The notes beneath the pieces are model-generated. The model did not search any database and had not been told where the DNA came from. It worked only from the letters and a program-made list of their open reading frames with translations. Both the position numbers and the translations under genes were made by a program. Positions 17,452 to 26,342 of a stretch of DNA of 50,328 bases are shown piece after piece. The stretch is from Lachnospiraceae bacterium. Lineage in GTDB: Bacteria; Bacillota_A; Clostridia; Lachnospirales; Lachnospiraceae. How positions within the stretch are numbered: position 1 is the stretch's first letter; each line of letters opens with the position of its first letter. The stretch lies in NCBI GenBank assembly GCA_024683935.1, contig JAIKXV010000112.1:1-50328 (forward strand), in the 5' to 3' direction.

Positions 17452-18628
17452 GGAAAACCTTATAAGTCTCGAAGCATCAAAGCTCATAGAAGAAGCGGAT
17501 ATCCTTATCGGAGCGGAAAGGGTTCTAAGGACCTTCGGAAAAGATAAGGTGACCTTTAATATATACAAGCCGGATGAGATCATTTCAAAGATCAGGAATA
17601 CAGGCATAGGAAAAAACGTGGCCGTGCTGTTCACGGGGGATCCGGGGTTTTTCAGCAGTGCAAAAAAGCTGTTCAGCCTGATAGATAAGGATGAGGATCT
17701 TAAAGATACGGAGATAAATGTGATCCCCGGCATATCCTCCATGCAGTATTTCATGGAGAACCTCCACCTGACCTGGGAAAACACGGTTCTCACAAGCCTT
17801 CACGGGAGAAACGCCAATATCACAGGCTATATCAGAAATAACCAGAAGGTCTTTTCCCTTTTCGGAAGCGGGGATGAGATAAGGGAAACCGTGGAAAAGC
17901 TCCATTACTACGGCATGGATCATGTGAGGATCCTGATAGGGGAGAATCTTTCCTATCCTGATGAGAACATCATCCTTACTGACCCGAAGAAGTTTGTTTC
18001 AGATAATACGAAGGCCGGGAAGCTGTCGGTGGCACTCTTTGTAAATGACAGGGCAGAAGAGTTCGTTACTGCGGGAATAGAAGATGATGAGTTCATACGG
18101 GGCGATGTGCCTATGACAAAGAGTGAGGTCAGAACTCTCAGCCTCATGAAACTGAAGCTAAAAAAGGATTCGGTATTTTATGATATCGGGGCGGGCACAG
18201 GAAGTGTGTCCGTGGAAGCAGCCTTAAGAATGACGGACGGGACGGTCTATGCGATAGAGAAAAAAGATGCTGCAATAGAGCTGATAAAAGAAAACAAGCG
18301 GAAATTTGCGGCTGACAATATAAAGATAATAAACGGATCAGCTCCGGATGTCTTTCGCGAGCTGCCGAAGCCGGACAGGGTATTTATCGGGGGCAGCAGC
18401 GGGAGATCAAAGGAGATCGTGGAAGCGGTTCTTGATAAAAACCCCGACGCGGTGATAGTTATGAATATAGTGACGATGGAAACCCTTAATGAAGTAAGCG
18501 CGCTGATAAAGGAAAAGGGATTAAAGAGCGACACGGTTCTTGTTAATATCACACGCATAAAGAAGGTGGAAGAACACAGCATGATGACCGGGCTGAATCC
18601 CGTATATATCGTGTCATTCGGGGGATAG
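17417..18628 (+). CDS. cbiE/cbiT: CbiE-CbiT fusion: cobalt-precorrin-7 C5- / C15-methyltransferase (decarboxylating)
   Basis: Bifunctional enzyme of 403 aa from ATG 17417 (MKISLIGAGPG), preceded by GGGGTG; the frame opens six codons earlier but those residues do not fit. The first half (about 1-195) is a tetrapyrrole methylase, CbiE: GAGPGRENLI, ADILIGAERVL, FTGDPGFFSSAKKL, PGISSMQYF, SLHGRN. The second half (about 215-403) is a Rossmann SAM methylase, CbiT: DIGAGTGSVSVEAAL, AIEKKDAAIELI, DRVFIGGSSG. CbiT also decarboxylates the C12 acetate. The pair equals aerobic CobL. It ends one base before the convergent histidine kinase stop. Confidence 0.95.
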   Translation: MKISLIGAGPGRENLISLEASKLIEEADILIGAERVLRTFGKDKVTFNIYKPDEIISKIRNTGIGKNVAVLFTGDPGFFSSAKKLFSLIDKDEDLKDTEINVIPGISSMQYFMENLHLTWENTVLTSLHGRNANITGYIRNNQKVFSLFGSGDEIRETVEKLHYYGMDHVRILIGENLSYPDENIILTDPKKFVSDNTKAGKLSVALFVNDRAEEFVTAGIEDDEFIRGDVPMTKSEVRTLSLMKLKLKKDSVFYDIGAGTGSVSVEAALRMTDGTVYAIEKKDAAIELIKENKRKFAADNIKIINGSAPDVFRELPKPDRVFIGGSSGRSKEIVEAVLDKNPDAVIVMNIVTMETLNEVSALIKEKGLKSDTVLVNITRIKKVEEHSMMTGLNPVYIVSFGG

Positions 18629-18629
18629 A

Positions 18630-21600
18630 TCAGAGAAAATCATCCTCATCATCTGCGTACTTTTCTATATCTATGCTCTCCTTAATGCAGGATACCACTG
18701 AATAGTAGAGATCCATAGCTTTGCCATGATCCCTTGTTATCACATCGGTATCCTTTTCTCCGGAAGCACTTTCCAGTCCGAGGGCGAGCTCTGACAGTTC
18801 AAAGGCCCCGATGGTCTTTGCAGAGCTTTTCAGGGAGTGTATATAGATCTTGTAATTTTCCCAGTCTTTCTTTTCATAGTATTCCGAAAGCTTTTCATTC
18901 CGTTCTTCATGATCCAGGGCAAACTGCGCCAGAATGGAATAATAGAAATCCTGATCTCCGCCGAAACTGGTAAGAGCTGTTTCGGTATCCAGCAGGGATT
19001 CCAGCCCGGAGGAACTCTCAGGATCCTTTTCAGATACGCTTTCAGGCTGATTTACGGATCCGTCCTTTACCTTCTCCGGAGGAAGGTATGTCAGCAGCAT
19101 CTGTTCCAGGGAACGGCTGTTTATTGGCTTTGTGAGATAATCGGTGAAGCCCTCCGCAATATAGCGTTCTTTTGCGCCGGTGATCGCATCCGCAGTAAGG
19201 CAGATGACAGGAGTTTCCTTGTTCTTTCCTTCTTCCGAGCTCCTTATGATCTGAAGGGTTTCGGTTCCACCCATTCGCGGCATCCTCTGGTCAAGAAGTA
19301 TCACATCATAGTGCTTTTCATTCGTAAGGTCGATGGCGTCAGGACCGTTCATAGCAGAATCGATTATGATCCCGGTTTTCTTTAAGAGTCCGCTGGCGAC
19401 CATTATATTCATCTTTGTATCGTCTACGATCAGGATATGGGCATCGGGAGCATGGAAGATCTCATGATACGGGGTGGCATAGCTGTCCTCGGGGGGAAGC
19501 ATCTGATAATCACCGATGGGGGTATCATTTTCGATTTTTTGTATGATATCAAAGGAGAAGACAGAGCCCTCGCCGTAGGTGCTCTGAACCTTGAGCTCGC
19601 TGTCCATAAGCGATAAGAGCTTGGTACATATGGACATTCCGAGACCGGTGCCTTCTATATTCCGGTTTTTGACTATATCAAGACGCTCAAAGGATACGAA
19701 GAGTTTGTCCATCTCGCTTTCTTTAATGCCGATTCCGGTATCCCTTACCTCCACATGCAGCTGCAATCTGTCACCGGTCTTTCCGGCGCTCTCCATACAC
19801 AGGGTTACTGACCCTTCGTGGGTGTATTTTACGGCATTTGTAAGGAGATTTATGATAACCTGGTTTATCCTCGCATCATCTCCGAAGAGCTCGGATGGAA
19901 GGGTGGGATCCACATTGACGATGAATTCCAGTTTTTTGGACTTTGCTCTTTCGCTGATGGAATTAACGAGATATGAGATCATATCATGTAAACGATAGTG
20001 GACAGGCACGATCTCCATTTTTCCGTCTTCGATCTTGGAAAAATCAAGGATGCTGTTTATCAGCTGGAGCAGATTCTTTCCGGAGGTTTCGATATTGGCG
20101 GCATATTCTCTTATGGACGGGTCCTCTTCTTCCCGGAGTATCATTTCATTCATGCCGAGAATGGCGTTAATAGGGGTACGGATCTCGTGGGACATATCGG
20201 CAAGGAAACTGCCCTTTGCCTTATTTGCTTCGTCCGCCGCCACCTTTTCAAGTCTCAGGACTTTGGCCTCATATTCCTGTTTCCGGCGGTCATTATCCAG
20301 CTTTTCCATCTTCGTATTGTATGCCTGCTCATTCTTGTAGCTTAAATAGTAGAAGAAGGAGATCAGGGCGAATATTCCCAAAGAAACCAGAGTGTTTACA
20401 AGAACCTGGGTTGTGAGCTCCCGGAAAAGATCTGCGTCCTTTATCACGATGACCACATACCACTGGTCAAGAACGGGGCTTATGAACAGCGTGCAATGCT
20501 CTTCATCTATTGTGGCATTTATTTTTCCGTCCCTTGTTTCCAGTATATAACCGGAAAGCTCATCGCCGTAAACATCACTCAGGGTCTTTCCGTTATATTC
20601 CGGCCTGTGATGGGCTATTATCAGTCCATTTTCATCGACCACCATGCCATAGCCCTTGCCGCTTATAAACTGCTCTTTCATCGTGTTCTGGATATGATCC
20701 ATATACAGGTCAAGAGCGATAACATTGCGGTTATCGTAGATGCTGTTTCTGCCGTCATTCAGCAGTTTGCAGACAGTAATGACCATTAAACGGGTTTGGG
20801 CATCTATGTAGGGAGAGACTATTGAAATCTTTCCTCCCGCATCAACGGCTGTTTTGTACCAGGATCTGCTTTCGGGTTCATAATCCTTAGGAGGCACCCA
20901 TCCTGTTCCGTCAATGTATTCTCCCCGGAAAACACCGTAAATGCCGGTGAAAGCCTTATCGAACTGGCTTTTCCTGTTTATGGTCTGCTGGGTAAGGAAA
21001 TTGTAGATTTTTTCTGAGGATTCCCCGTCATTTAACATCATATCCACAGTATCCGCAGTGGTCCAAAGAGAAGATTCCAGCGCGGTAAGATAATTCTCCA
21101 GGTATGTGGCGGTGGATGCGGCCTGCTCCTGTCCGGCACCGTAAATCCGCTCAACAGAGGCGCTAAAGAGCGTCTTTGCATTATATGCCACTGTAAAGAC
21201 CATCATTATCAGAGTTATCAGCAGGGTGAAAACGAGATTGAAACGGCTTCCCCTTTCTTCAGCATGATCTGCTTTGCCGTCACTTCTTTTCCGGCTTCTG
21301 AAAGCGACGATAGTAATGACAGACAGTATGGTGAGTACCATAAAAACGGATATCGTAAAGAGGGTTACCGCAATGACGGTGCCGATATATCCCATATCGC
21401 CTCCGCTCGGAAGGGAGTCCCTCATATTCGATGCCAGGAAATAACCTGCGGCGCAGCCGCCTAAGATGATCAGGGAGACGAGAGCCTGCAGCAGTATCTG
21501 GAAACGCAGTTCATAGGTATTTTTTTCATCACGGGCAAGACCCTCTGCCACCATATCCCTTCTCGTTCCCTCCGGAAACAGAACAAGGGGAACAAAGCTT

Positions 21601-22178
21601 AAAAATACGAAATAGTAATACGGATTAATGGAAACACCTTCCCATTCAAGCATATCGAAGTACATCATCCCACTCTGGAATATGATGTACAGGGATATCA
21701 GAGCACTTAGATGGGGGAAATGCGCGCCGTTCTTACGATTCTTAAACCAGAAAAGGATCGCCCTAAGGGTAAAATACAGGGTGAAAGCCAGGGCTGCGCA
21801 TTGCAGCAGTGAGTTTATGACTTCGCCTGTAGCACTAAACGCAAAGAATAAGCCGATATTTACCGGAATGGGCAGCAGCATAAGGGGATGGAAAAACTTT
21901 TTTGTCGCCGGATTCCGGAGAGTGATAAGTATAATATACAGAAAGAGACAGGAAATATTCCATCCGAGACTGGCAATAGAAGGTCCGTTTTCCGGATTTG
22001 AGTGCATTACCAGAATATAGATGGTCCAGTAAAAATCACTCATCAGGCAGGACAGATAGAACAGGGATAAATAAAGCCATCCCCGCCGGGGTGTCTCTAT
22101 ATAGCGGAAAAGGCAGCTTAGCAGCCCGATGATCGAAACGAGCAGGGATATACTGTTTTCTAATAAATTAATTCCCAT
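18630..22178 (-). CDS. Hybrid sensor histidine kinase with dCache sensor, REC and HPt domains
   Basis: Membrane-bound phosphorelay kinase of 1182 aa. About seven hydrophobic segments occupy residues 1-205, with further ones near 225-250, 265-290 and 313-335. A periplasmic-type double-Cache ligand domain follows (about 340-590; ESRSWYKTAVD, VSPYIDAQTRLMVITV), then a membrane segment (about 598-620) and a coiled coil. The kinase core has H664 in SHEIRTPINAILG, N-box NLLTNAVKYTHEG and G-box GTGLGMSI. A receiver domain carries D963 (LLDQRMPRMGG), and a C-terminal HPt domain carries H1114 (IHSLKSSAKTIG). All phosphorelay residues are present. No response regulator lies nearby, so the target is unknown. 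It sits inside the B12 cluster on the opposite strand, converging on cbiE/T. Confidence 0.93.
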   Translation of the reverse strand: MGINLLENSISLLVSIIGLLSCLFRYIETPRRGWLYLSLFYLSCLMSDFYWTIYILVMHSNPENGPSIASLGWNISCLFLYIILITLRNPATKKFFHPLMLLPIPVNIGLFFAFSATGEVINSLLQCAALAFTLYFTLRAILFWFKNRKNGAHFPHLSALISLYIIFQSGMMYFDMLEWEGVSINPYYYFVFLSFVPLVLFPEGTRRDMVAEGLARDEKNTYELRFQILLQALVSLIILGGCAAGYFLASNMRDSLPSGGDMGYIGTVIAVTLFTISVFMVLTILSVITIVAFRSRKRSDGKADHAEERGSRFNLVFTLLITLIMMVFTVAYNAKTLFSASVERIYGAGQEQAASTATYLENYLTALESSLWTTADTVDMMLNDGESSEKIYNFLTQQTINRKSQFDKAFTGIYGVFRGEYIDGTGWVPPKDYEPESRSWYKTAVDAGGKISIVSPYIDAQTRLMVITVCKLLNDGRNSIYDNRNVIALDLYMDHIQNTMKEQFISGKGYGMVVDENGLIIAHHRPEYNGKTLSDVYGDELSGYILETRDGKINATIDEEHCTLFISPVLDQWYVVIVIKDADLFRELTTQVLVNTLVSLGIFALISFFYYLSYKNEQAYNTKMEKLDNDRRKQEYEAKVLRLEKVAADEANKAKGSFLADMSHEIRTPINAILGMNEMILREEEDPSIREYAANIETSGKNLLQLINSILDFSKIEDGKMEIVPVHYRLHDMISYLVNSISERAKSKKLEFIVNVDPTLPSELFGDDARINQVIINLLTNAVKYTHEGSVTLCMESAGKTGDRLQLHVEVRDTGIGIKESEMDKLFVSFERLDIVKNRNIEGTGLGMSICTKLLSLMDSELKVQSTYGEGSVFSFDIIQKIENDTPIGDYQMLPPEDSYATPYHEIFHAPDAHILIVDDTKMNIMVASGLLKKTGIIIDSAMNGPDAIDLTNEKHYDVILLDQRMPRMGGTETLQIIRSSEEGKNKETPVICLTADAITGAKERYIAEGFTDYLTKPINSRSLEQMLLTYLPPEKVKDGSVNQPESVSEKDPESSSGLESLLDTETALTSFGGDQDFYYSILAQFALDHEERNEKLSEYYEKKDWENYKIYIHSLKSSAKTIGAFELSELALGLESASGEKDTDVITRDHGKAMDLYYSVVSCIKESIDIEKYADDEDDFL

Positions 22179-22290
22179 AAAATGATTTTTCCAGAATCTG
22201 AATTACATATGAAAATGAATCATTCCGATTAGGTTATTATATAGGATTTATCCGATTCTGTCATATAGGATTGTATATAATTAATGACTT

Positions 22291-22320
22291 TTGTCAGCCG
22301 GGGCATTGATGAAGTATAAT
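22291..22320 (+). promoter_or_regulatory. Promoter of the cbiA-cobT operon
   Basis: TTGTCA (22291-22296), an 18-base spacer and TATAAT (22315-22320). The first ATG of cbiA is at 22332, only 11 bases after the -10 box, so the transcript would be nearly leaderless. There is no room for a riboswitch downstream of this promoter. Confidence 0.55.
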
Positions 22321-22331
22321 AAATATTAGTT

Positions 22332-23726
22332 ATGGACTGTCGGAATAAGAGGATAATGATCAGCGCTGTAAAGAGTGGGAGCGGAAAAACTACGTTGACG
22401 CTTGCTCTTTTAAGCCTGCTTAAAAAAAGAGGAATGAAGGTTTGTGCCTTTAAGTGCGGTCCCGATTATATTGATCCCCTTTTCCATAAACAGGTACTGG
22501 GTATCCCGTCATCCAATATAGATCCCTTTTTTCAGGACAGAGATCTGATGCGCTGCATCTTTGCGGAAAGTAGCATGGACTCTGAAATATCTGTGATCGA
22601 AGGCGTGATGGGTTATTATGACGGACTGTCCTTTGACAGTGCCGGAAGAAGCTCCCATGAATGCGCGGTAAACCTTGACTGTCCCGTGATTCTCTGTATA
22701 GATGCAAGGGGAATGTCATATTCCGTTATCGGAGTAATAAAGGGAATGCGGGAATTGACAGGTGACAGCCATATACAGGGGGTAATACTGAATAATATCC
22801 CGGAGCAGGTCTTTGTAAAAATGAAGCCTGTTATAGAAAAGGAAACGGATGTCCGTGTTTTCGGTTTTCTCCCCCATATCAAAGAAGCGGAGATTGGGAG
22901 CAGGCATCTGGGATTACTGGCTCCGGAAGAAATAAGTGATATAGAAAAAAGGATCCGGAAACTATCGGATGCGGCGGAGGAAACCCTTGATATAGAAGGG
23001 ATCATCAGACTTTCCGGGGAGGGATCCGGCTTTGGATATGATGGATCATATATGGATACCCTTTTCGGGGACGGCGGTATAAAAGATAACGAAGGTATAA
23101 AGATCGGCATTGCGTCAGATGAGGCCTTTTCCTTTATTTACGAGGATAATCTTGATTTTTTAAGAAGAAGCGGTGCAGAGCCTGTTTTTTTCAGTCCCTT
23201 AAGGGACAGCGGACTTCCCGAAGGTATTGACGGATGTATCTTTTGCGGAGGCTATCCGGAGGTTTATGCCGGGGAGCTGAGCGGCAACCACTCCATGCTG
23301 GAATCGGTGAGAAATGCCCTGTCTTCGGGACTGCCGGCCCTTGCCGAGTGCGGAGGTTATCTCTATCTGCATGAATCCATCAGGGATACGAAGGGAAAAA
23401 TGTACAGGATGGCCGGTTTACTGGAAGGGGCACGAGCCGAAAACACAGGCCGCCTGAATAATTTTGGCTATAAGTATATTAAAGCCTTAAGCGGTAATCC
23501 CTTTGTAAACCCGGGTGACTGTCTGAAAGCGCATGAGTTCCACTACTATGACAGCACGGATACCGCGGATGCCATGGAAATAGTTAAGGTTTCGGATCCC
23601 GAAAGGAGACATATGGGTATGAGGGTGATAAATAATACATTATGCGGTTTTCCCCATTTTTATTATTATGCAAATCCGTCCCTTATCAGGAATTTCCTTG
23701 ATCTTTGCAGGAGCAGACGGAAATGA
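22332..23726 (+). CDS. cbiA: Cobyrinate a,c-diamide synthase
   Basis: Glutamine-dependent amidase of 464 aa acting on the a and c side chains of cobyrinate. The N-terminus is a dethiobiotin-synthase-like ATPase with P-loop AVKSGSGKTTLTLAL and the CbiA-typical FKCGPDYIDPLFHK segment; EGVMGYYDG follows at about residue 90. The C-terminal half is a class-I glutaminase with IFCGGYPEVYAGELSGN and the nucleophile Cys in LAECGGYLYL, plus late HEFHYYD. ATG 22332 has no ribosome site and lies 11 bases after a -10 box; ATG 22356 (MISAVK) is an alternative. The gene heads the second plus-strand B12 operon and overlaps cobS by ATGA. Confidence 0.95.
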   Translation: MDCRNKRIMISAVKSGSGKTTLTLALLSLLKKRGMKVCAFKCGPDYIDPLFHKQVLGIPSSNIDPFFQDRDLMRCIFAESSMDSEISVIEGVMGYYDGLSFDSAGRSSHECAVNLDCPVILCIDARGMSYSVIGVIKGMRELTGDSHIQGVILNNIPEQVFVKMKPVIEKETDVRVFGFLPHIKEAEIGSRHLGLLAPEEISDIEKRIRKLSDAAEETLDIEGIIRLSGEGSGFGYDGSYMDTLFGDGGIKDNEGIKIGIASDEAFSFIYEDNLDFLRRSGAEPVFFSPLRDSGLPEGIDGCIFCGGYPEVYAGELSGNHSMLESVRNALSSGLPALAECGGYLYLHESIRDTKGKMYRMAGLLEGARAENTGRLNNFGYKYIKALSGNPFVNPGDCLKAHEFHYYDSTDTADAMEIVKVSDPERRHMGMRVINNTLCGFPHFYYYANPSLIRNFLDLCRSRRK

Positions 23727-24484
23727 GGAATGCGGCGGAGTCATTTATCATAGCCTTTTCCATGTACAGCAGGCTGCCTATGCCCGCAGTGAAGTGGAAT
23801 GATGATAACAGGAGATATGTTTTTGCCTTCTTTCCCTTTGTGGGAGCTGTGGAAGGGCTTATCTTTTATTATCTTTGGATCCTTCTTGACAGAATACACT
23901 GCGGGGCCCTTCTTACAGGCGCACTTCTTACACTGTTTACGATCCTTTTTACCGGCGGCATACATCTGGACGGGTTCATGGATGTGAGGGATGCCCTGGC
24001 TTCCTACAGGTCCGTGGAGGAACGGCTTAGGATCCTGAAGGATCCCCATGTGGGAAGCTTTGCGGTGATATGGGCTGTCATGCTCCTTATAGTAAAGACC
24101 GCGGTTTACGGCAGTTTAAGCAGAGAAATACTTCCGCTTACTGCCATAACCTTCTTTCTTTCAAGAAGCTTAAGTGCCCTGTCGGTACTTGGCTTTCCGG
24201 AAGCGTATAAAGAGGGAACAGCCTTTTCATTTAAGAGTGCGGCGGCAAAGAGTGTTAAACCGCTTCTTATCATATTCGCGCTTCTTTCATTTGGAGCGGC
24301 TTTTTACATTTCTGTCCGGGGAGCAGCGGTATTATTGTTTTTAAGCGCAGTACTTATGATCTGCCATTATCGTAACTGTACCGTGAATTTTGGCGGTATA
24401 AACGGGGATACGGCAGGATGTTTCCTGGAGCTCTTTGAAACTGCCGTTCCGCTTATCATGGTAATTACGGAACCTGTTTTGTAG
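23723..24484 (+). CDS. cobS: Adenosylcobinamide-GDP ribazoletransferase
   Basis: Membrane cobalamin synthase joining adenosylcobinamide-GDP to alpha-ribazole. ATG 23723 (MRNAAESFIIAFSMYSRLPMP) was chosen because CAGGAG lies about nine bases upstream and it makes an ATGA overlap with cbiA; a TTG at 23705 is less likely. The protein is 253 aa with five to six hydrophobic helices. The conserved acidic motif FTGGIHLDGFMDVRDAL matches the family's GGLHLDGLADTxDG metal-binding site. LKDPHVGSFAV is also typical. Thirteen bases separate it from cobD. Confidence 0.94.
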   Translation: MRNAAESFIIAFSMYSRLPMPAVKWNDDNRRYVFAFFPFVGAVEGLIFYYLWILLDRIHCGALLTGALLTLFTILFTGGIHLDGFMDVRDALASYRSVEERLRILKDPHVGSFAVIWAVMLLIVKTAVYGSLSREILPLTAITFFLSRSLSALSVLGFPEAYKEGTAFSFKSAAAKSVKPLLIIFALLSFGAAFYISVRGAAVLLFLSAVLMICHYRNCTVNFGGINGDTAGCFLELFETAVPLIMVITEPVL

Positions 24485-24498
24485 AAGGAGGGGAACAT

Positions 24499-25560
24499 AT
24501 GCAGAGAATACACGGCGGAGACATTTATTCCTTTGATAAGGATGTCCTGGATTTTTCAATAAACACGAATCCTCTTGGCATACGTCATGAGATAAGGGCA
24601 GCAGCCATATCAGCGATCAGTGATATGGATAAGTACCCTGACAGGCGGCAGATGAAGCTGAGAACCGCGATAGGAAGTATGGAAAATGTGGATCCGGAGC
24701 ATGTGATCTGCGGAAACGGAGCTTCGGAGATAATATTTGCGCTGGTATCCGCTCTGAAACCGAAGAAAACGCTGCTGCTCTCACCCTCGTTCACCGAGTA
24801 CGAGGTTGCGGCTGATACGGTTGAGACCGAAAAGGCTTTTTATCTTCTTGATGAAAAAGATGATTTTGAAGTCAGGGAGGATATTCTTTCGTATATCAGG
24901 CCGGACATTGATATGTTTTTCCTCTGCAACCCCAATAATCCCACCGGACGCCTGATCGAAAAGGATCTCATGAAAAAGATACTGGAAAAATGCCGTGAGA
25001 ACTCTGTCTGTCTCGTGATAGATGAGAGCTTTATGGAATTTTCAGGAAGGTATAAGGAATGTACGATGGTGGAAGAGGTTGAAAAGTATGACGATCTCAT
25101 GATCCTTAAATCCTTTACAAAGATGTACTCCTTTCCGGGACTCCGCCTGGGATACGCGCTGTGCAGGGATAGGGAAATCCTTGAAAAACTTGAAAGGGTA
25201 AGACCCCCCTGGGCCGTGTCCAATATCGCGGAAAGTGCCGGAGTCGCAGCCTGCAGCTTAAAGACGCATCCGGAAAACACCAGAAAGTATATAAACCGGG
25301 AAAAGAAAAAGATCTGCTTTAAGCTGTCCTGCCTGGAAGAGAAGGGGCTTAAGTACATAGAATCGGAGGCGGATTTCATACTGTTTACCGCTCCGGACGT
25401 AAACGGAGAGAATCTCTATGATCTTCTGCTGAAAAAAAAGATACTTATAAGGAGATGCGGTGACTTCAGGGGGCTTAGCGGCAGCTGGTACAGGATATCG
25501 GTGAATGACGATGCCTCCAATGAGAAGCTTACCCAGGCATTGAAGGAAATATATTCATAA
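24499..25560 (+). CDS. cobD: Threonine-phosphate decarboxylase (HisC-like PLP enzyme)
   Basis: PLP-dependent aminotransferase-fold enzyme of 353 aa that makes (R)-1-amino-2-propanol phosphate, the linker of the nucleotide loop. The start HGGDIYSF and DFSINTNPLG are CobD hallmarks that distinguish it from histidinol-phosphate aminotransferase. The PLP lysine is K208 in SFTKMYSFPGLRLGY; FLCNPNNPTG and the IDESFMEF Asp are present. A strong GGAGGGG ribosome site lies six bases upstream. The stop TAA shares its last base with the ATG of the GNAT gene. Its product needs CbiB, which is not in this window. Confidence 0.92.
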   Translation: MQRIHGGDIYSFDKDVLDFSINTNPLGIRHEIRAAAISAISDMDKYPDRRQMKLRTAIGSMENVDPEHVICGNGASEIIFALVSALKPKKTLLLSPSFTEYEVAADTVETEKAFYLLDEKDDFEVREDILSYIRPDIDMFFLCNPNNPTGRLIEKDLMKKILEKCRENSVCLVIDESFMEFSGRYKECTMVEEVEKYDDLMILKSFTKMYSFPGLRLGYALCRDREILEKLERVRPPWAVSNIAESAGVAACSLKTHPENTRKYINREKKKICFKLSCLEEKGLKYIESEADFILFTAPDVNGENLYDLLLKKKILIRRCGDFRGLSGSWYRISVNDDASNEKLTQALKEIYS

Positions 25561-26342
25561 TGAAAAACATTGATGAAAAAGCCCGGGAGCAGTTCCGGCT
25601 GGACACCAACTGCAGTGCGGAAAACGATACCGGGATAATGATAAATGAAAGCGCGGAAAGACCGGGGGCAAGACTGGTTGACGGCGTGTCCTCCTTTTTC
25701 CGGGCAATAATATACAAAGGCGATGCCTATATAATGGCGGATCCCCTTATCATAGACTGGGTAAGGGAAAAGTACGGCGAGTACAAGGCGGAGTGGTTCT
25801 GTAAATTTGAAAACCTTCGCGTGCTGGACAGAAAACTCAATGAATACGGGCGGGAAATAATGGATACCCATGTTTATATGCTGCCGGATCCCGAATTCAC
25901 GGATTACGAATATGAGGAGCTGCCCTATGACCGGTACTGGCTCTATGATAAGGAAATTGCGGAATGGCGTGAAAAATACGGGGAAGATAATCCCTTTTAC
26001 CATGCCCTTGTTTTTTCCAAAAGGCAGCCGGACAGGATAGCACTGCTGCTTACCGCAAAGGGTGACAGGGAGAGTATCGCAGCCATGTCCGGAGTTTCCC
26101 AGGACGGACAGAATCTGTGGCAGATAGGGATAGATGTTCTGCCGGAATACAGAGGCCACGGTCTGGCAACCTATCTTACGGAGAGTATGAAAAAGAAGGT
26201 TTTTGAGACCGGACACATTCCCTTTTACGGAACCAGTGAAAGCCACTCCCTTTCGATGGATACAGCCATCAGATCCGGCTTTATACCGGCATGGTGTGAG
26301 ATCTATGTCAGAGAGCAGGCTGAAGGGAACGACAAAGAATGA
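25560..26342 (+). CDS. GNAT-family N-acetyltransferase embedded in the B12 operon
   Basis: Protein of 260 aa whose C-terminal half (about 135-250) has the GNAT fold. The acetyl-CoA binding motif appears as IGIDVLPEYRGHGLATYLTE (about residues 189-208), followed by VFETGHIPFYGTSESHSLSMDTAIRSGF, where the Asn/Ser-S-x-x-x-A...GF pattern is typical. The N-terminal 130 residues are not recognised and may bind the substrate. Its ATG overlaps the cobD stop by one base and its end overlaps cbiJ by four bases, so it is made together with B12 enzymes. GNAT enzymes are not part of the known B12 route; the substrate cannot be predicted. Confidence 0.8.
   Translation: MKNIDEKAREQFRLDTNCSAENDTGIMINESAERPGARLVDGVSSFFRAIIYKGDAYIMADPLIIDWVREKYGEYKAEWFCKFENLRVLDRKLNEYGREIMDTHVYMLPDPEFTDYEYEELPYDRYWLYDKEIAEWREKYGEDNPFYHALVFSKRQPDRIALLLTAKGDRESIAAMSGVSQDGQNLWQIGIDVLPEYRGHGLATYLTESMKKKVFETGHIPFYGTSESHSLSMDTAIRSGFIPAWCEIYVREQAEGNDKE

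Noticed and set aside
22179..22331. Cobalamin riboswitch before cbiA
   Set aside because: No conserved B12-box could be recognised, and the promoter ends 11 bases before the ATG, leaving no room for an aptamer.
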